Assembly (NCBI GenBank): GCA_029237735.1
Contig: JAQZBU010000037.1
Coordinates: 1-53,826 of the forward strand
DNA from: Ramlibacter sp.
Lineage (GTDB): Bacteria > Pseudomonadota > Gammaproteobacteria > Burkholderiales > Burkholderiaceae_C
DNA: 53,826 bases
Direction of reading: 5' to 3'
The notes beneath the pieces are model-generated. The model had not been told where the DNA came from. It did no database searches and saw nothing but the letters and a program-made list of their open reading frames with translations. The position numbers and the translations under genes are program-made. Positions 46,751-53,826 of this stretch are shown piece by piece (within the stretch, counting starts at the first letter, position 1; every line of letters starts with the position of its first letter).

Positions 46751-48000
46751 CGGTCAATATCTCCGAAGACGATATCCATGGTCCCGATCACTGCGACGGC
46801 GTCGGCGATCATGTGGCCGCGGGCCATTTCATCCATTGCGGCCAGGTGGGCAAACCCCGGGGGGCGGATCTTCAGGCGGTACGGCTTGTTGGCGCCGTCG
46901 CTCACGATGTAGATGCCGAACTCGCCCTTCGGGTGCTCCACCGCGGCGTAGGCCTCGCCTTCGGGCACGCGGAAACCTTCGGAGAAGAGCTTGAAGTGGT
47001 GGATCAGCTCCTCCATGTTTGCCTTCATCGACTCGCGGTCCGGTGGGGCAATCTTGTGGTTGTCGGTGATGACGGGGCCGGGATTGGCGCGCAGCCAGTC
47101 GACGCACTGCTTGATGATGCGGTTGGACTCGCGCAGTTCGGCCACGCGGACCAGGTAGCGGTCATAGCAGTCGCCGTTGGTGCCGATGGGGATGTCGAAA
47201 TCGAGATTGCCGTACACGTCGTACGGCTGCTTCTTGCGCAAGTCCCAGGCGATGCCCGATCCGCGCAACATCGGACCGGTGAAGCCCAGGTTGAGCGCGC
47301 GCTCGGGCGAGACAACGCCCACGCCGACGGTGCGCTGCTTCCAGATGCGGTTTTCGGTCAGCAGGGTTTCGTACTCGTCCACGTAGGTCGGGAAGCGGGC
47401 GCAGAAATCGTCGATGAAGTCCAGCAGGCTGCCCTGCCGGTTCTCGTTCATCTTCTTGATGGCGCGCTCGTTGCGCAGCTTGTTGAGCTTGTACTGCGGC
47501 ATTGTGTCCGGCAGGTCGCGGTACACGCCGCCCGGCCGGAAGTACGCTGCATGCATGCGCGCGCCGGAGACGGCTTCGTACATGTCGAAGAGGTCTTCAC
47601 GCTCGCGGAAGCAGTAGATGAGGATGTTCATCGCGCCGCAATCCAGCCCGTGAGCGCCCAGCCACAGCAGGTGGTTCAGCAGGCGGGTTATCTCGGAAAA
47701 CATCACCCGGATGTACTGCGCCCGCACCGGCACCTCGAGGTCGAGCATTTTCTCGATGGCCAGGCAGTAGGCGTGTTCGTTGCACATCATCGACATGTAG
47801 TCGAGCCGGTCCATGTAGGGCAGCGACTGGATGTAGGTTTTGGTCTCGGCCAGCTTTTCGGTGGCGCGGTGCAGCAGTCCGATGTGCGGGTCGGCGCGCT
47901 GGATCACTTCGCCGTCGAGTTCGAGCACCAGGCGCAGCACGCCATGCGCTGCCGGATGCTGCGGGCCGAAGTTGAGGGTGTAGTTCTTGATGTCTGCCAT
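46747..48000 (-). CDS. nuoD: NADH-quinone oxidoreductase subunit D
   Basis: A 417-residue 49-kDa-type subunit forming the quinone-reduction site with NuoB. Family segments are [20 protein letters not shown] with the site His, [13 protein letters not shown] and [19 protein letters not shown]. The C-terminal GDIDR motif is typical. The start at 48000 (MADIKNY) is the family N-terminus, 11 bases after nuoC. Confidence 0.96.
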   Translation of the reverse strand: MADIKNYTLNFGPQHPAAHGVLRLVLELDGEVIQRADPHIGLLHRATEKLAETKTYIQSLPYMDRLDYMSMMCNEHAYCLAIEKMLDLEVPVRAQYIRVMFSEITRLLNHLLWLGAHGLDCGAMNILIYCFREREDLFDMYEAVSGARMHAAYFRPGGVYRDLPDTMPQYKLNKLRNERAIKKMNENRQGSLLDFIDDFCARFPTYVDEYETLLTENRIWKQRTVGVGVVSPERALNLGFTGPMLRGSGIAWDLRKKQPYDVYGNLDFDIPIGTNGDCYDRYLVRVAELRESNRIIKQCVDWLRANPGPVITDNHKIAPPDRESMKANMEELIHHFKLFSEGFRVPEGEAYAAVEHPKGEFGIYIVSDGANKPYRLKIRPPGFAHLAAMDEMARGHMIADAVAVIGTMDIVFGDIDR

Positions 48001-48011
48001 GGCGCTACTGC

Positions 48012-48629
48012 TTAGTGCAGGTTTCCATAGTTGTCTTCGCGGATGATCCGCGGCGTCACTTCGCGCGGCTCGATCGTGACGGGCTGGTAGATGACGCGCT
48101 TGCGTTCGGGGTCGTATCGCATCTCGACGTGGCCCAGCATCGGGAAGTCCTTGCGGAACGGGTGGCCGATGAAGCCGTAGTCGGTGAGGATGCGGCGCAG
48201 GTCGGCGTGGCCCTCGAACACGATGCCGAACAAGTCGAACGCCTCGCGCTCGAACCAGTTGGCCGAAGTCCAGAGTTCCGTGAGCGAATCCACCACCGGC
48301 AACTCGTCGTCCTCGGCGTAGACCTTCAGGCGCACGCGCTGGTTGAGGCTGACCGACAGCAGGTGGCTTGTCACGCAAAAACGCGGGCCCTCGCGCAGGC
48401 CATCGCCGAATTCGGAGTAATCGATGCCGCACAGGTCCACCAGCTGCTCGAACTGGCAACCCGGCGCGTCGCGCAGCGTCCTGGCCGCTGCCAGATAGTT
48501 GCCGGGCGTCACCACCACGTTGATTTCGTGCATGCGCACTTCGATGCTCGTGGCCAGCGCGCCGAGCGTGGCGGCGAGCGTTTCCTTGAGGGCGTCAGGA
48601 TCGACGGCAAAGGGAGTGATCACGGGCAT
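48012..48629 (-). CDS. nuoC: NADH-quinone oxidoreductase subunit C
   Basis: A 205-residue 30-kDa-type subunit of the peripheral arm. The C-terminal signature [20 protein letters not shown] followed by [19 protein letters not shown] is diagnostic. It is a separate gene from nuoD, unlike the fused NuoCD of E. coli. The start at 48629 ([10 protein letters not shown]) is four bases after the nuoB stop. Confidence 0.95.
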   Translation of the reverse strand: MPVITPFAVDPDALKETLAATLGALATSIEVRMHEINVVVTPGNYLAAARTLRDAPGCQFEQLVDLCGIDYSEFGDGLREGPRFCVTSHLLSVSLNQRVRLKVYAEDDELPVVDSLTELWTSANWFEREAFDLFGIVFEGHADLRRILTDYGFIGHPFRKDFPMLGHVEMRYDPERKRVIYQPVTIEPREVTPRIIREDNYGNLH

Positions 48630-48633
48630 GGCG

Positions 48634-49113
48634 TCAGGCCCTTGCGATGGTTTGGGTGCGACGGATTTTTTGCTGCAGCTGGATGATTCCGTACAGCAGG
48701 GCCTCGGCGGTCGGCGGACATCCGGGAACGTACACATCCACGGGCACGACGCGGTCGCAGCCGCGAACGACCGAGTAGCTGTAGTGGTAGTAGCCGCCGC
48801 CGTTGGCGCATGAGCCCATGGAGATGACCCAGCGCGGCTCGGGCATCTGGTCGTACACCTTGCGCATGGCGGGGGCCATCTTGTTGCACAAGGTGCCGGC
48901 GACGATCATCAGGTCGCTCTGGCGGGGGCTGGGACGAAACAGCATCCCGAAGCGGTCGATGTCGTAGCGGGCGGCGCCCGCATGCATCATCTCCACAGCG
49001 CAACACGCGAGGCCGAATGACATCGGCCAGAGCGAGCCGGTCTTGGCCCAGTTGACGACGGTGTCCACGGTCGTGGTGACCATGCCCTTTTCGAGGAAGC
49101 CTTCGTTAGCCAT
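48634..49113 (-). CDS. nuoB: NADH-quinone oxidoreductase subunit B
   Basis: A 159-residue PSST-type subunit carrying cluster N2, the last iron-sulfur centre before quinone. The adjacent cysteines [11 protein letters not shown], the Cys in [15 protein letters not shown] and [14 protein letters not shown] are the four ligands. It lies 33 bases after nuoA and four bases before nuoC. Confidence 0.96.
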   Translation of the reverse strand: MANEGFLEKGMVTTTVDTVVNWAKTGSLWPMSFGLACCAVEMMHAGAARYDIDRFGMLFRPSPRQSDLMIVAGTLCNKMAPAMRKVYDQMPEPRWVISMGSCANGGGYYHYSYSVVRGCDRVVPVDVYVPGCPPTAEALLYGIIQLQQKIRRTQTIARA

Positions 49114-49146
49114 AGCAGTAACTTTCTTCGGGACGCAGGCGGGAGA

Positions 49147-49518
49147 TCATTCCCAGTCCAGCGCGCCCTTTTTCCATTCGTACACAAAGCCCACCACGAG
49201 GATGGCCAGGAAAACCATCATGGACCAGAAGCCCGCGGGGCCGATTTCCTTGAGGGCGATGGCCCAGGGGAAGAGGAAAGCGATTTCCAGGTCAAACAGG
49301 ATGAAAAGGATCGCGACGAGGTAGTAGCGCACGTCGAATTTCATGCGCGCGTCCTCGAAGGCCTCGAAGCCGCATTCGTAAGGGGAGTTCTTGGCCGCGT
49401 CGGGCCGCTGGAAACCGATCAGGCTGCTGAAGATCCAGCCCATGGCCTGGGGCAAGATACCGATCGCAAGGCCAACAACGATGAACAGGAGGACAGGGAG
49501 GTACTGGTCGAGGTTCAT
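49147..49518 (-). CDS. nuoA: NADH-quinone oxidoreductase subunit A
   Basis: A 123-residue first subunit of the operon, with three membrane helices and the family loop [20 protein letters not shown] followed by [20 protein letters not shown]. The start at 49518 (MNLDQYLP) matches family N-termini; the frame is open further upstream to 49572. The tRNA-Leu gene ends 62 bases upstream. Confidence 0.95.
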   Translation of the reverse strand: MNLDQYLPVLLFIVVGLAIGILPQAMGWIFSSLIGFQRPDAAKNSPYECGFEAFEDARMKFDVRYYLVAILFILFDLEIAFLFPWAIALKEIGPAGFWSMMVFLAILVVGFVYEWKKGALDWE

Positions 49519-49580
49519 CTTGAAGGCACCGTGATCCGCGCTTTCACCCGCCGATGCATACCCGGCGGGCATTATTGTGT

Positions 49581-49665
49581 TGGTGCCGTCGGCGAGACTC
49601 GAACTCGCACAGCTTTCGCCACTACCCCCTCAAGATAGCGTGTCTACCAATTTCACCACGACGGC
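49581..49665 (-). tRNA. tRNA-Leu (anticodon GAG)
   Basis: The 85-base cloverleaf on the minus strand has acceptor stem GCCGTCG pairing with CGACGGC, discriminator A and an encoded CCA. The anticodon stem CTATC/GGTAG surrounds loop TTGAGGG, with GAG at 49631-49629. A D arm, a short class II variable arm and TTCGAGT in the T loop are present. It reads CUC/CUU codons. Its place between secG and nuoA is shared with related Burkholderiales. Confidence 0.95.
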
Positions 49666-49734
49666 GGTTTTGTCTGCCCGGACAGGCATGAGGAATCTCG
49701 CGATTTTTAGCGTCCCGGACAGCATCGGAGTTTA

Positions 49735-49763
49735 CCCTTAAAAAGCCCCTCTTCTCCAGTCAA
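49735..49763 (-). promoter_or_regulatory. Possible promoter for tRNA-Leu and nuo
   Basis: TTGACT (49763-49758) is followed after 17 bases by TAAGGG (49740-49735), about 70 bases before the tRNA 5' end. The -35 box is good, the -10 box weak. Pattern only. Confidence 0.3.
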
Positions 49764-49779
49764 ACTACTGAAGTTCCGA

Positions 49780-50201
49780 TCACTTGACGGGGATCGCCCC
49801 GACTCCAGAAGCTGCTGGCAAAGGGGCTGCTGTTGTGCTAGAGGCCGCGGTGGCCGCAGCCGTACCGGGAATCTGCGCGGCCGCGCCGGACGCCGCGGGC
49901 GCGGGAGCGACTGCAGGGGCGGCCGCGCCGCGATCGAGCACGCTGCCCGACTCGACGGGGCGCAGATTGCCGAAATAGGCCAGCATCAGCGTGCAGGCGA
50001 AAAATACCGCCGCCAGTACGGCTGTCGTGCGGGACAGGAAGTTGGCGCTGCCGCTGGCGCCGAACAGGCTGCCCGAGCTGCCACTGCCGAAGGCCGCTCC
50101 CATGTCGGCGCCCTTGCCATGCTGGATGAGGATCAGGCCGATCTCATGCCGAGCGCTGTCAGCATCTGCACGGCCAGGACCACGGTGAGCAATACATTCA
50201 T
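49780..50201 (-). pseudogene. secG: secG, disrupted by a 2-base frameshift in this sequence
   Basis: SecG is a small inner-membrane subunit of the SecYEG translocon. The reading frame starts at ATG 50201 (MNVLLTVVLAVQMLTALGM) and then hits a stop at 50135-50133. The continuation IGLILIQHGKGADMGAAFG is in another frame through to 49780 and keeps the second membrane helix (TTAVLAAVFFACTLMLAYFG) and an Ala/Pro-rich tail. At the junction (about 50143-50150, minus strand GGCATGAGATCGG) there are two extra bases compared with the expected GGCATGATCGG, as if a GA dinucleotide was duplicated. No slippery heptamer is present. Either a real mutation or a sequence error; both halves are otherwise well conserved. 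It lies between tpiA (36 bases) and tRNA-Leu. Confidence 0.8.
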
Positions 50202-50237
50202 TTCCGGTTCACTCCATTTTTGTAACTTGGCCGTCGG

Positions 50238-50978
50238 CTAGGCAGCCGCGGCGATGATCTGCAGGAAGTCGGGCGCTTTCAGCGACGCACCGCCGATCAG
50301 GCCGCCATCGATGTCCGATTGCGCCAGCAGCGACGCGGCGTTGCCGGCGTTCATGCTGCCGCCGTAGAGGATGCGAACTCGATCCGCATGCTCGGTCGCG
50401 GCCTTGAGCTGCGCGCGCAACAGCGCGTGCATCTGCTGGGCCTGCTCCGGCGTGGCCGTGCGACCAGTGCCGATCGCCCAGACCGGCTCATAAGCCACGA
50501 CGATCTCGCTGATGCAATGTCCGTTGGTGTGGATCACGGCGGCCATTTGCCGCTTTACCACTTCTTCAGTCCTGCCGGCCTCGCGCTCCGCGAGCGTCTC
50601 GCCCACGCAGACGATGGGCGTGATGCCGGCGGCAAGTGCCACCTTCGCCTTTTCCGCGACCACGGCATCCGTTTCGCCGTGATATTGCCGGCGCTCCGAA
50701 TGGCCGACGATGGCGTAGCGCACGCCAAATTCCTTTAGCATCGCGGCCGACACTTCGCCGGTGTAGGCGCCCTGCTCATGCTGGGAAAGGTCCTGCGCGC
50801 CCAACTCCAGCTGGGAGCCGGCCCGCAGCATCTGTACCTGCGCCAGGTACGGCGCGGGCACGCAGACCGCCACTGTGCAGGCCGCTTCCCTGATGCCCCA
50901 GACGACCGCGCGCACCAGCGCGTCGTTGGCGGCGAGGTTGCCGTTCATCTTCCAGTTGCCGGCGATCAGTTTCTTCAT
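50238..50978 (-). CDS. tpiA: Triose-phosphate isomerase
   Basis: A 246-residue TIM-barrel enzyme interconverting dihydroxyacetone phosphate and glyceraldehyde 3-phosphate. Active-site residues are the Asn/Lys in [12 protein letters not shown], the His in IVGHSERR and the Glu in [12 protein letters not shown], with the phosphate loop [11 protein letters not shown] and [11 protein letters not shown]. The start at 50978 (MKKLIAGN) overlaps the oxidoreductase stop as ATGA (50975-50978). The longer frame to 50996 is inside that gene. Confidence 0.95.
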   Translation of the reverse strand: MKKLIAGNWKMNGNLAANDALVRAVVWGIREAACTVAVCVPAPYLAQVQMLRAGSQLELGAQDLSQHEQGAYTGEVSAAMLKEFGVRYAIVGHSERRQYHGETDAVVAEKAKVALAAGITPIVCVGETLAEREAGRTEEVVKRQMAAVIHTNGHCISEIVVAYEPVWAIGTGRTATPEQAQQMHALLRAQLKAATEHADRVRILYGGSMNAGNAASLLAQSDIDGGLIGGASLKAPDFLQIIAAAA

Positions 50979-51976
50979 GACTGCTCCAGTTCCCAAGTCA
51001 GCACGATCTTGCCGATGTGCTGGTTCGATTCCATCAGTTCATGTGCTTTCGCCGCATCCGCCGCGGCGAACGTGCTGTGGATCACGGGCTTGATGGCGCC
51101 GCTTTCCAGCAACGGCCAGACATTGGCCTTCAGGGCGCTCGCGATGGCTGCCTTGAACGCCACCGGCCGCGGCCGCAGCGTCGAGCCGGTGATCACGAGC
51201 CGCTTGCGCAGGACCATTCCCGCGTTGAACTCGCTTTTCACCCCGCCCTGCACCGCGATGATGACGAGGCGGCCGTCCTCGGCCAGGCACTCGACCTCAC
51301 GGGCGACGTAGGCACCGGCCACCATGTCGAGAATAACGTTCACGCCCGCGCTGCCAGTCAGATTCTTGGCCTCCGCGGCGAAGTCCTGCGTTTTGTAGTT
51401 GATTGCGTGGTCGGCACCGAGCTTGAGGCAGGCGTCACACTTGTCGTCGCTGCCCGCCGTGACGATGACCTTGGCACCCAGGGCCTTGGCCATCTGGATG
51501 GCCGTGACGCCGATGCCGCTGGAGCCGCCCTGGATCAGCAGGGTCTCGCCGGCTTGCAGCCTGGCGCGGTCGAAGACGTTGCTCCACACAGTGAAGAAAG
51601 TCTCCGGTAACGAAGCCGCTTCGACATCGCTCAGGCCCTTGGGAACCGGCAGGCACTGGCGTACTGGCGCCACACACAGTTGAGCGTAGCCGCCACCGGC
51701 GACCAGCGCGCAAACTCGGTCGCCCTTCTTGAGTCCCGCCGCAGCCATGGCCGCGCCATCGCCTTCGACGATCTCGCCTGCCACTTCCAGGCCGGGGATG
51801 TCCGAGGCGCCGGGCGGCACCGGGTAATTGCCGGTGCGTTGCAAGACGTCCGGTCGGTTGATGCCGCTCGCGGCGACACGGATCAGGAGTTCACCTGCGC
51901 CCGGGACGGGCGCAGGTCGTTCGCCCAGACGCAGGACGTCGGGCTTGCCAAAGGCGCTGATTTCGACGGCTTTCAT
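50975..51976 (-). CDS. Zinc-free quinone oxidoreductase of the MDR family (PIG3/QorB-like)
   Basis: A 333-residue NAD(P)H-dependent quinone oxidoreductase. The medium-chain dehydrogenase fold is evident: GEL(L)[12 protein letters not shown] near the N-terminus, [13 protein letters not shown], and the Rossmann segment [20 protein letters not shown]. The zinc ligand cysteines of alcohol dehydrogenases are absent. Similarity recalled is to PIG3-type quinone reductases. It sits between pnp and tpiA and overlaps tpiA by four bases. Physiological acceptor unknown. Confidence 0.9.
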   Translation of the reverse strand: MKAVEISAFGKPDVLRLGERPAPVPGAGELLIRVAASGINRPDVLQRTGNYPVPPGASDIPGLEVAGEIVEGDGAAMAAAGLKKGDRVCALVAGGGYAQLCVAPVRQCLPVPKGLSDVEAASLPETFFTVWSNVFDRARLQAGETLLIQGGSSGIGVTAIQMAKALGAKVIVTAGSDDKCDACLKLGADHAINYKTQDFAAEAKNLTGSAGVNVILDMVAGAYVAREVECLAEDGRLVIIAVQGGVKSEFNAGMVLRKRLVITGSTLRPRPVAFKAAIASALKANVWPLLESGAIKPVIHSTFAAADAAKAHELMESNQHIGKIVLTWELEQS

Positions 51977-51992
51977 CGTGGGAGGGGTCGGA

Positions 51993-52008
51993 CTGCCCGG
52001 TTGGGCAG
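51993..52008. terminator. Hairpin CTGCCC-GGTT-GGGCAG after pnp
   Basis: Perfect 6-base stem with a tetraloop, 10-25 bases past the pnp stop on the minus strand. There is no T tract, so it may be a transcript-stabilising or attenuating hairpin rather than a full terminator. Confidence 0.45.
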
Positions 52009-52017
52009 CCGCGTCCT

Positions 52018-53826
52018 TTATTCCTGCGAGTCGACCGGCGTCTGTTGCTGCGGCTCGCGCTCTTCACGCGGGCGCTCTTCACGGGGGCGCTCTTCACGGG
52101 GGCGATCCTCACGCGGGCGCTCTTCGGCGCGCGGCTGCTGGTCGCGGAATTCACGCGACTGACGGTCGCCACGGGGCTCGCGCGGCTCGCGGTCACCACG
52201 CGGCTCGCGCGGCGGGCGATCCTGGAACTCGCCGGCCGGGCGGTCCAGCAGCGCCTTCATGGACAGCTTGACGCGGCCCTTGTCGTCGGTCTCGAGCACC
52301 TTGACGCGCACGATCTGGCCTTCCGACAGGTAGTCGGTGACCTTCTCGACGCGCTCGTGGGCGATCTGGCTGATGTGCAGCAGGCCGTCCTTGCCGGGCA
52401 GCAGGTTGACCAGGGCGCCGAAGTCCAGGATCTTGGTGATCGGGCCTTCGTAGACCTTGCCGATCTCCACTTCCGCGGTGATCTGCTCGATGCGCTTCTT
52501 TGCGAACTCGGCCTTTTCCGGATCGGTCGAGGCGATGGTGATGGTGCCGTCTTCCTCGATGTTGATCTGGCAGCCGGTCTCTTCGGTCAGCGCGCGGATC
52601 ACGGAGCCGCCCTTGCCGATCACGTCGCGGATCTTCTCAGGGTTGATCTTCATCGTGAACAGGCGCGGCGCGAAGTTGCTCACTTCGGTCTTGGCCTCGG
52701 CCATCGTCTCCTGCATTTTGCCCAGGATGTGCATACGTGCTTCCTTGGCCTGCGCCAGGGCGACCTGCATGATTTCCTTGGTGATGCCCTGGATCTTGAT
52801 GTCCATCTGCAGCGCCGTGATGCCATTGGTCGTGCCGGCGACCTTGAAGTCCATGTCGCCGAGGTGGTCCTCGTCGCCCAGGATGTCAGTCAGCACAGCG
52901 AAGCGGTTGCCATCCTTGATCAGACCCATGGCGATGCCGGCCACGTGGGCCTTCATCGGCACGCCCGCGTCCATCAGCGACAGGCAGCCGCCGCACACGG
53001 AAGCCATCGACGAGGAGCCGTTGGACTCGGTGATCTCGGAAACCACACGCATGGTGTAGGGGAACTCGTCCTTGCTCGGCAGGCAGGCGATCAGAGCCCG
53101 CTTGGCCAGGCGGCCATGGCCGATCTCGCGGCGCTTGGTCGAGCCCATGCGGCCGACTTCGCCGGTGGCGAAGGGAGGCATGTTGTAGTGGAACATGAAG
53201 CGATCTTCGTACTCGCCCATCAGCGCGTCGATGCGCTGCGCATCGCGCTCGGTGCCCAGCGTCGTCACGACCAGCGCCTGCGTCTCACCACGGGTGAACA
53301 ATGCCGAGCCGTGGGTACGCGGCAAAGCGCCGGTGCGGATCTCGATGGGGCGCACGGTGCGCGTGTCGCGACCGTCGATACGCGGTTCGCCGGCGAGGAT
53401 CTGGCTGCGCACGATCTTGGCTTCGATGTCGAACAGCAGGGCTTCGACCTTGATCGGGTCGAATTCGACGCCTTCGGCCTTCAGGTCGGCCATGACGCCT
53501 GCGTTGGCTTCGCGCAGGGCCTGGGTACGGGCCTGCTTGCTGCGGATCTGGTAGGCGGTGCGCAGCTTCCCCTCGGCCAGGCCGTTGACCTTGGCGATGA
53601 AATGCTCGTCCTTCGCAGGCGGCTGCCAGTCCCAGACCGGCTTGCCGGCGTCGCGCACCAGTTCGTGGATGGCGTTAATCGCAATACGGGCCTGCTCGTG
53701 GCCGAACACCACGCCGCCCAGCATCACTTCCTCGGACAGCTGCGCCGCTTCGGATTCGACCATGAGCACGGCGGCTTCGGTGCCGGCGACGATCAGGTCC
53801 ATGTCGGAGAGCTTGCGGGCGGTCTG
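52018..53826 (-). CDS. pnp: Polyribonucleotide nucleotidyltransferase, 5' end beyond window
   Basis: The C-terminal 602 residues of PNPase, a trimeric 3'-5' phosphorolytic exoribonuclease of RNA turnover. The piece begins inside the first RNase PH domain ([19 protein letters not shown]). It contains the all-helical linker and the second RNase PH domain ([20 protein letters not shown]). A KH domain with [17 protein letters not shown] and an S1 domain ([20 protein letters not shown]) follow. The last about 75 residues are an Arg/Glu/Pro-rich tail with 5-residue repeats (PREER). Such disordered tails can mediate RNA or RNase E contacts, but this is inference. The start codon is outside the window. 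Confidence 0.95.
   Translation of the reverse strand, partial: QTARKLSDMDLIVAGTEAAVLMVESEAAQLSEEVMLGGVVFGHEQARIAINAIHELVRDAGKPVWDWQPPAKDEHFIAKVNGLAEGKLRTAYQIRSKQARTQALREANAGVMADLKAEGVEFDPIKVEALLFDIEAKIVRSQILAGEPRIDGRDTRTVRPIEIRTGALPRTHGSALFTRGETQALVVTTLGTERDAQRIDALMGEYEDRFMFHYNMPPFATGEVGRMGSTKRREIGHGRLAKRALIACLPSKDEFPYTMRVVSEITESNGSSSMASVCGGCLSLMDAGVPMKAHVAGIAMGLIKDGNRFAVLTDILGDEDHLGDMDFKVAGTTNGITALQMDIKIQGITKEIMQVALAQAKEARMHILGKMQETMAEAKTEVSNFAPRLFTMKINPEKIRDVIGKGGSVIRALTEETGCQINIEEDGTITIASTDPEKAEFAKKRIEQITAEVEIGKVYEGPITKILDFGALVNLLPGKDGLLHISQIAHERVEKVTDYLSEGQIVRVKVLETDDKGRVKLSMKALLDRPAGEFQDRPPREPRGDREPREPRGDRQSREFRDQQPRAEERPREDRPREERPREERPREEREPQQQTPVDSQE
52057..52131. repeat. Five-copy 15-base tandem repeat in the PNPase C-terminal tail
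   Basis: Units gcgctcttcacgcgg, two copies of gcgctcttcacgggg, gcgatcctcacgcgg and gcgctcttcggcgcg follow each other without gaps. They encode [10 protein letters not shown]-type pentapeptides. Unit length is divisible by three, so copy changes stay in frame. Confidence 0.85.

Noticed and set aside
50130..50160. Programmed ribosomal frameshift as an explanation for secG
   Set aside because: The junction needs a -1 or +2 shift, but there is no slippery heptamer, rare-codon run or clear downstream structure; SecG is not known to use frameshifting.

Overview
This high-GC window reads as a chromosome segment of a betaproteobacterium, most likely Comamonadaceae (Ramlibacter/Variovorax-like). The evidence is the gene order pnp - quinone oxidoreductase - tpiA - secG - tRNA-Leu - nuoA..N, a Bug-type solute-binding protein, MutL with an endonuclease motif, Burkholderiales-like protein sequences and GC-rich intergenic hairpins. 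The assignment rests on recognition of families and gene order; no database search was run.

Left part (1-8.7 kb) is accessory. It holds the N-terminal 775 residues of a large delta-60-repeat protein (minus strand, running off the left edge), a 777-base gap, a LuxR-type regulator, a decayed DUF455 gene, an SGNH-hydrolase lipoprotein, xerD, a Bug-family periplasmic binding protein and a divergent AEC carrier.

Middle part (8.7-26.1 kb) contains a housekeeping backbone: queG / tsaE - amiC ... mutL ... miaA. In E. coli the corresponding genes form one nearly continuous cluster. Here it is opened in two places. Between amiC and mutL lie a SulP-STAS-cNMP fusion, a zinc-ribbon protein, a NagGH-like Rieske oxygenase pair and a DedA protein. 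Between mutL and miaA lie gdhA, an alpha/beta-hydrolase lipoprotein, a selenium-binding-protein/methanethiol-oxidase gene coupled to a membrane protein of unknown function, and a Bcr/CflA exporter.

Next (25.4-34.4 kb) come an ABC ATPase, its probable FtsX-type permease and an AttH/CrtC-like exported protein, split by aroD, a PLP-dependent dehydratase and hemerythrin. An MsbA-like exporter with an odd start region, two REP-like palindromes and a DUF1178 gene follow.

Right part (34.4-53.8 kb, all minus strand) is a compact energy and housekeeping block: pnp (cut by the right edge), quinone oxidoreductase, tpiA, secG (frameshifted in this sequence), tRNA-Leu(GAG), all fourteen NADH dehydrogenase I genes nuoA-N, then NUDIX and DUF1178. 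Many neighbours overlap by ATGA, indicating translational coupling.

Most notable are the secG frameshift, the DUF455 remnant with an internal deletion, the AUC-like start context of the MsbA-like gene, the SBP56-membrane protein pair, the split ABC/AttH locus, the SulP-STAS-cNMP fusion and a palindromic repeat read in frame inside mutL. I see no CRISPR array, insertion sequence or prophage.
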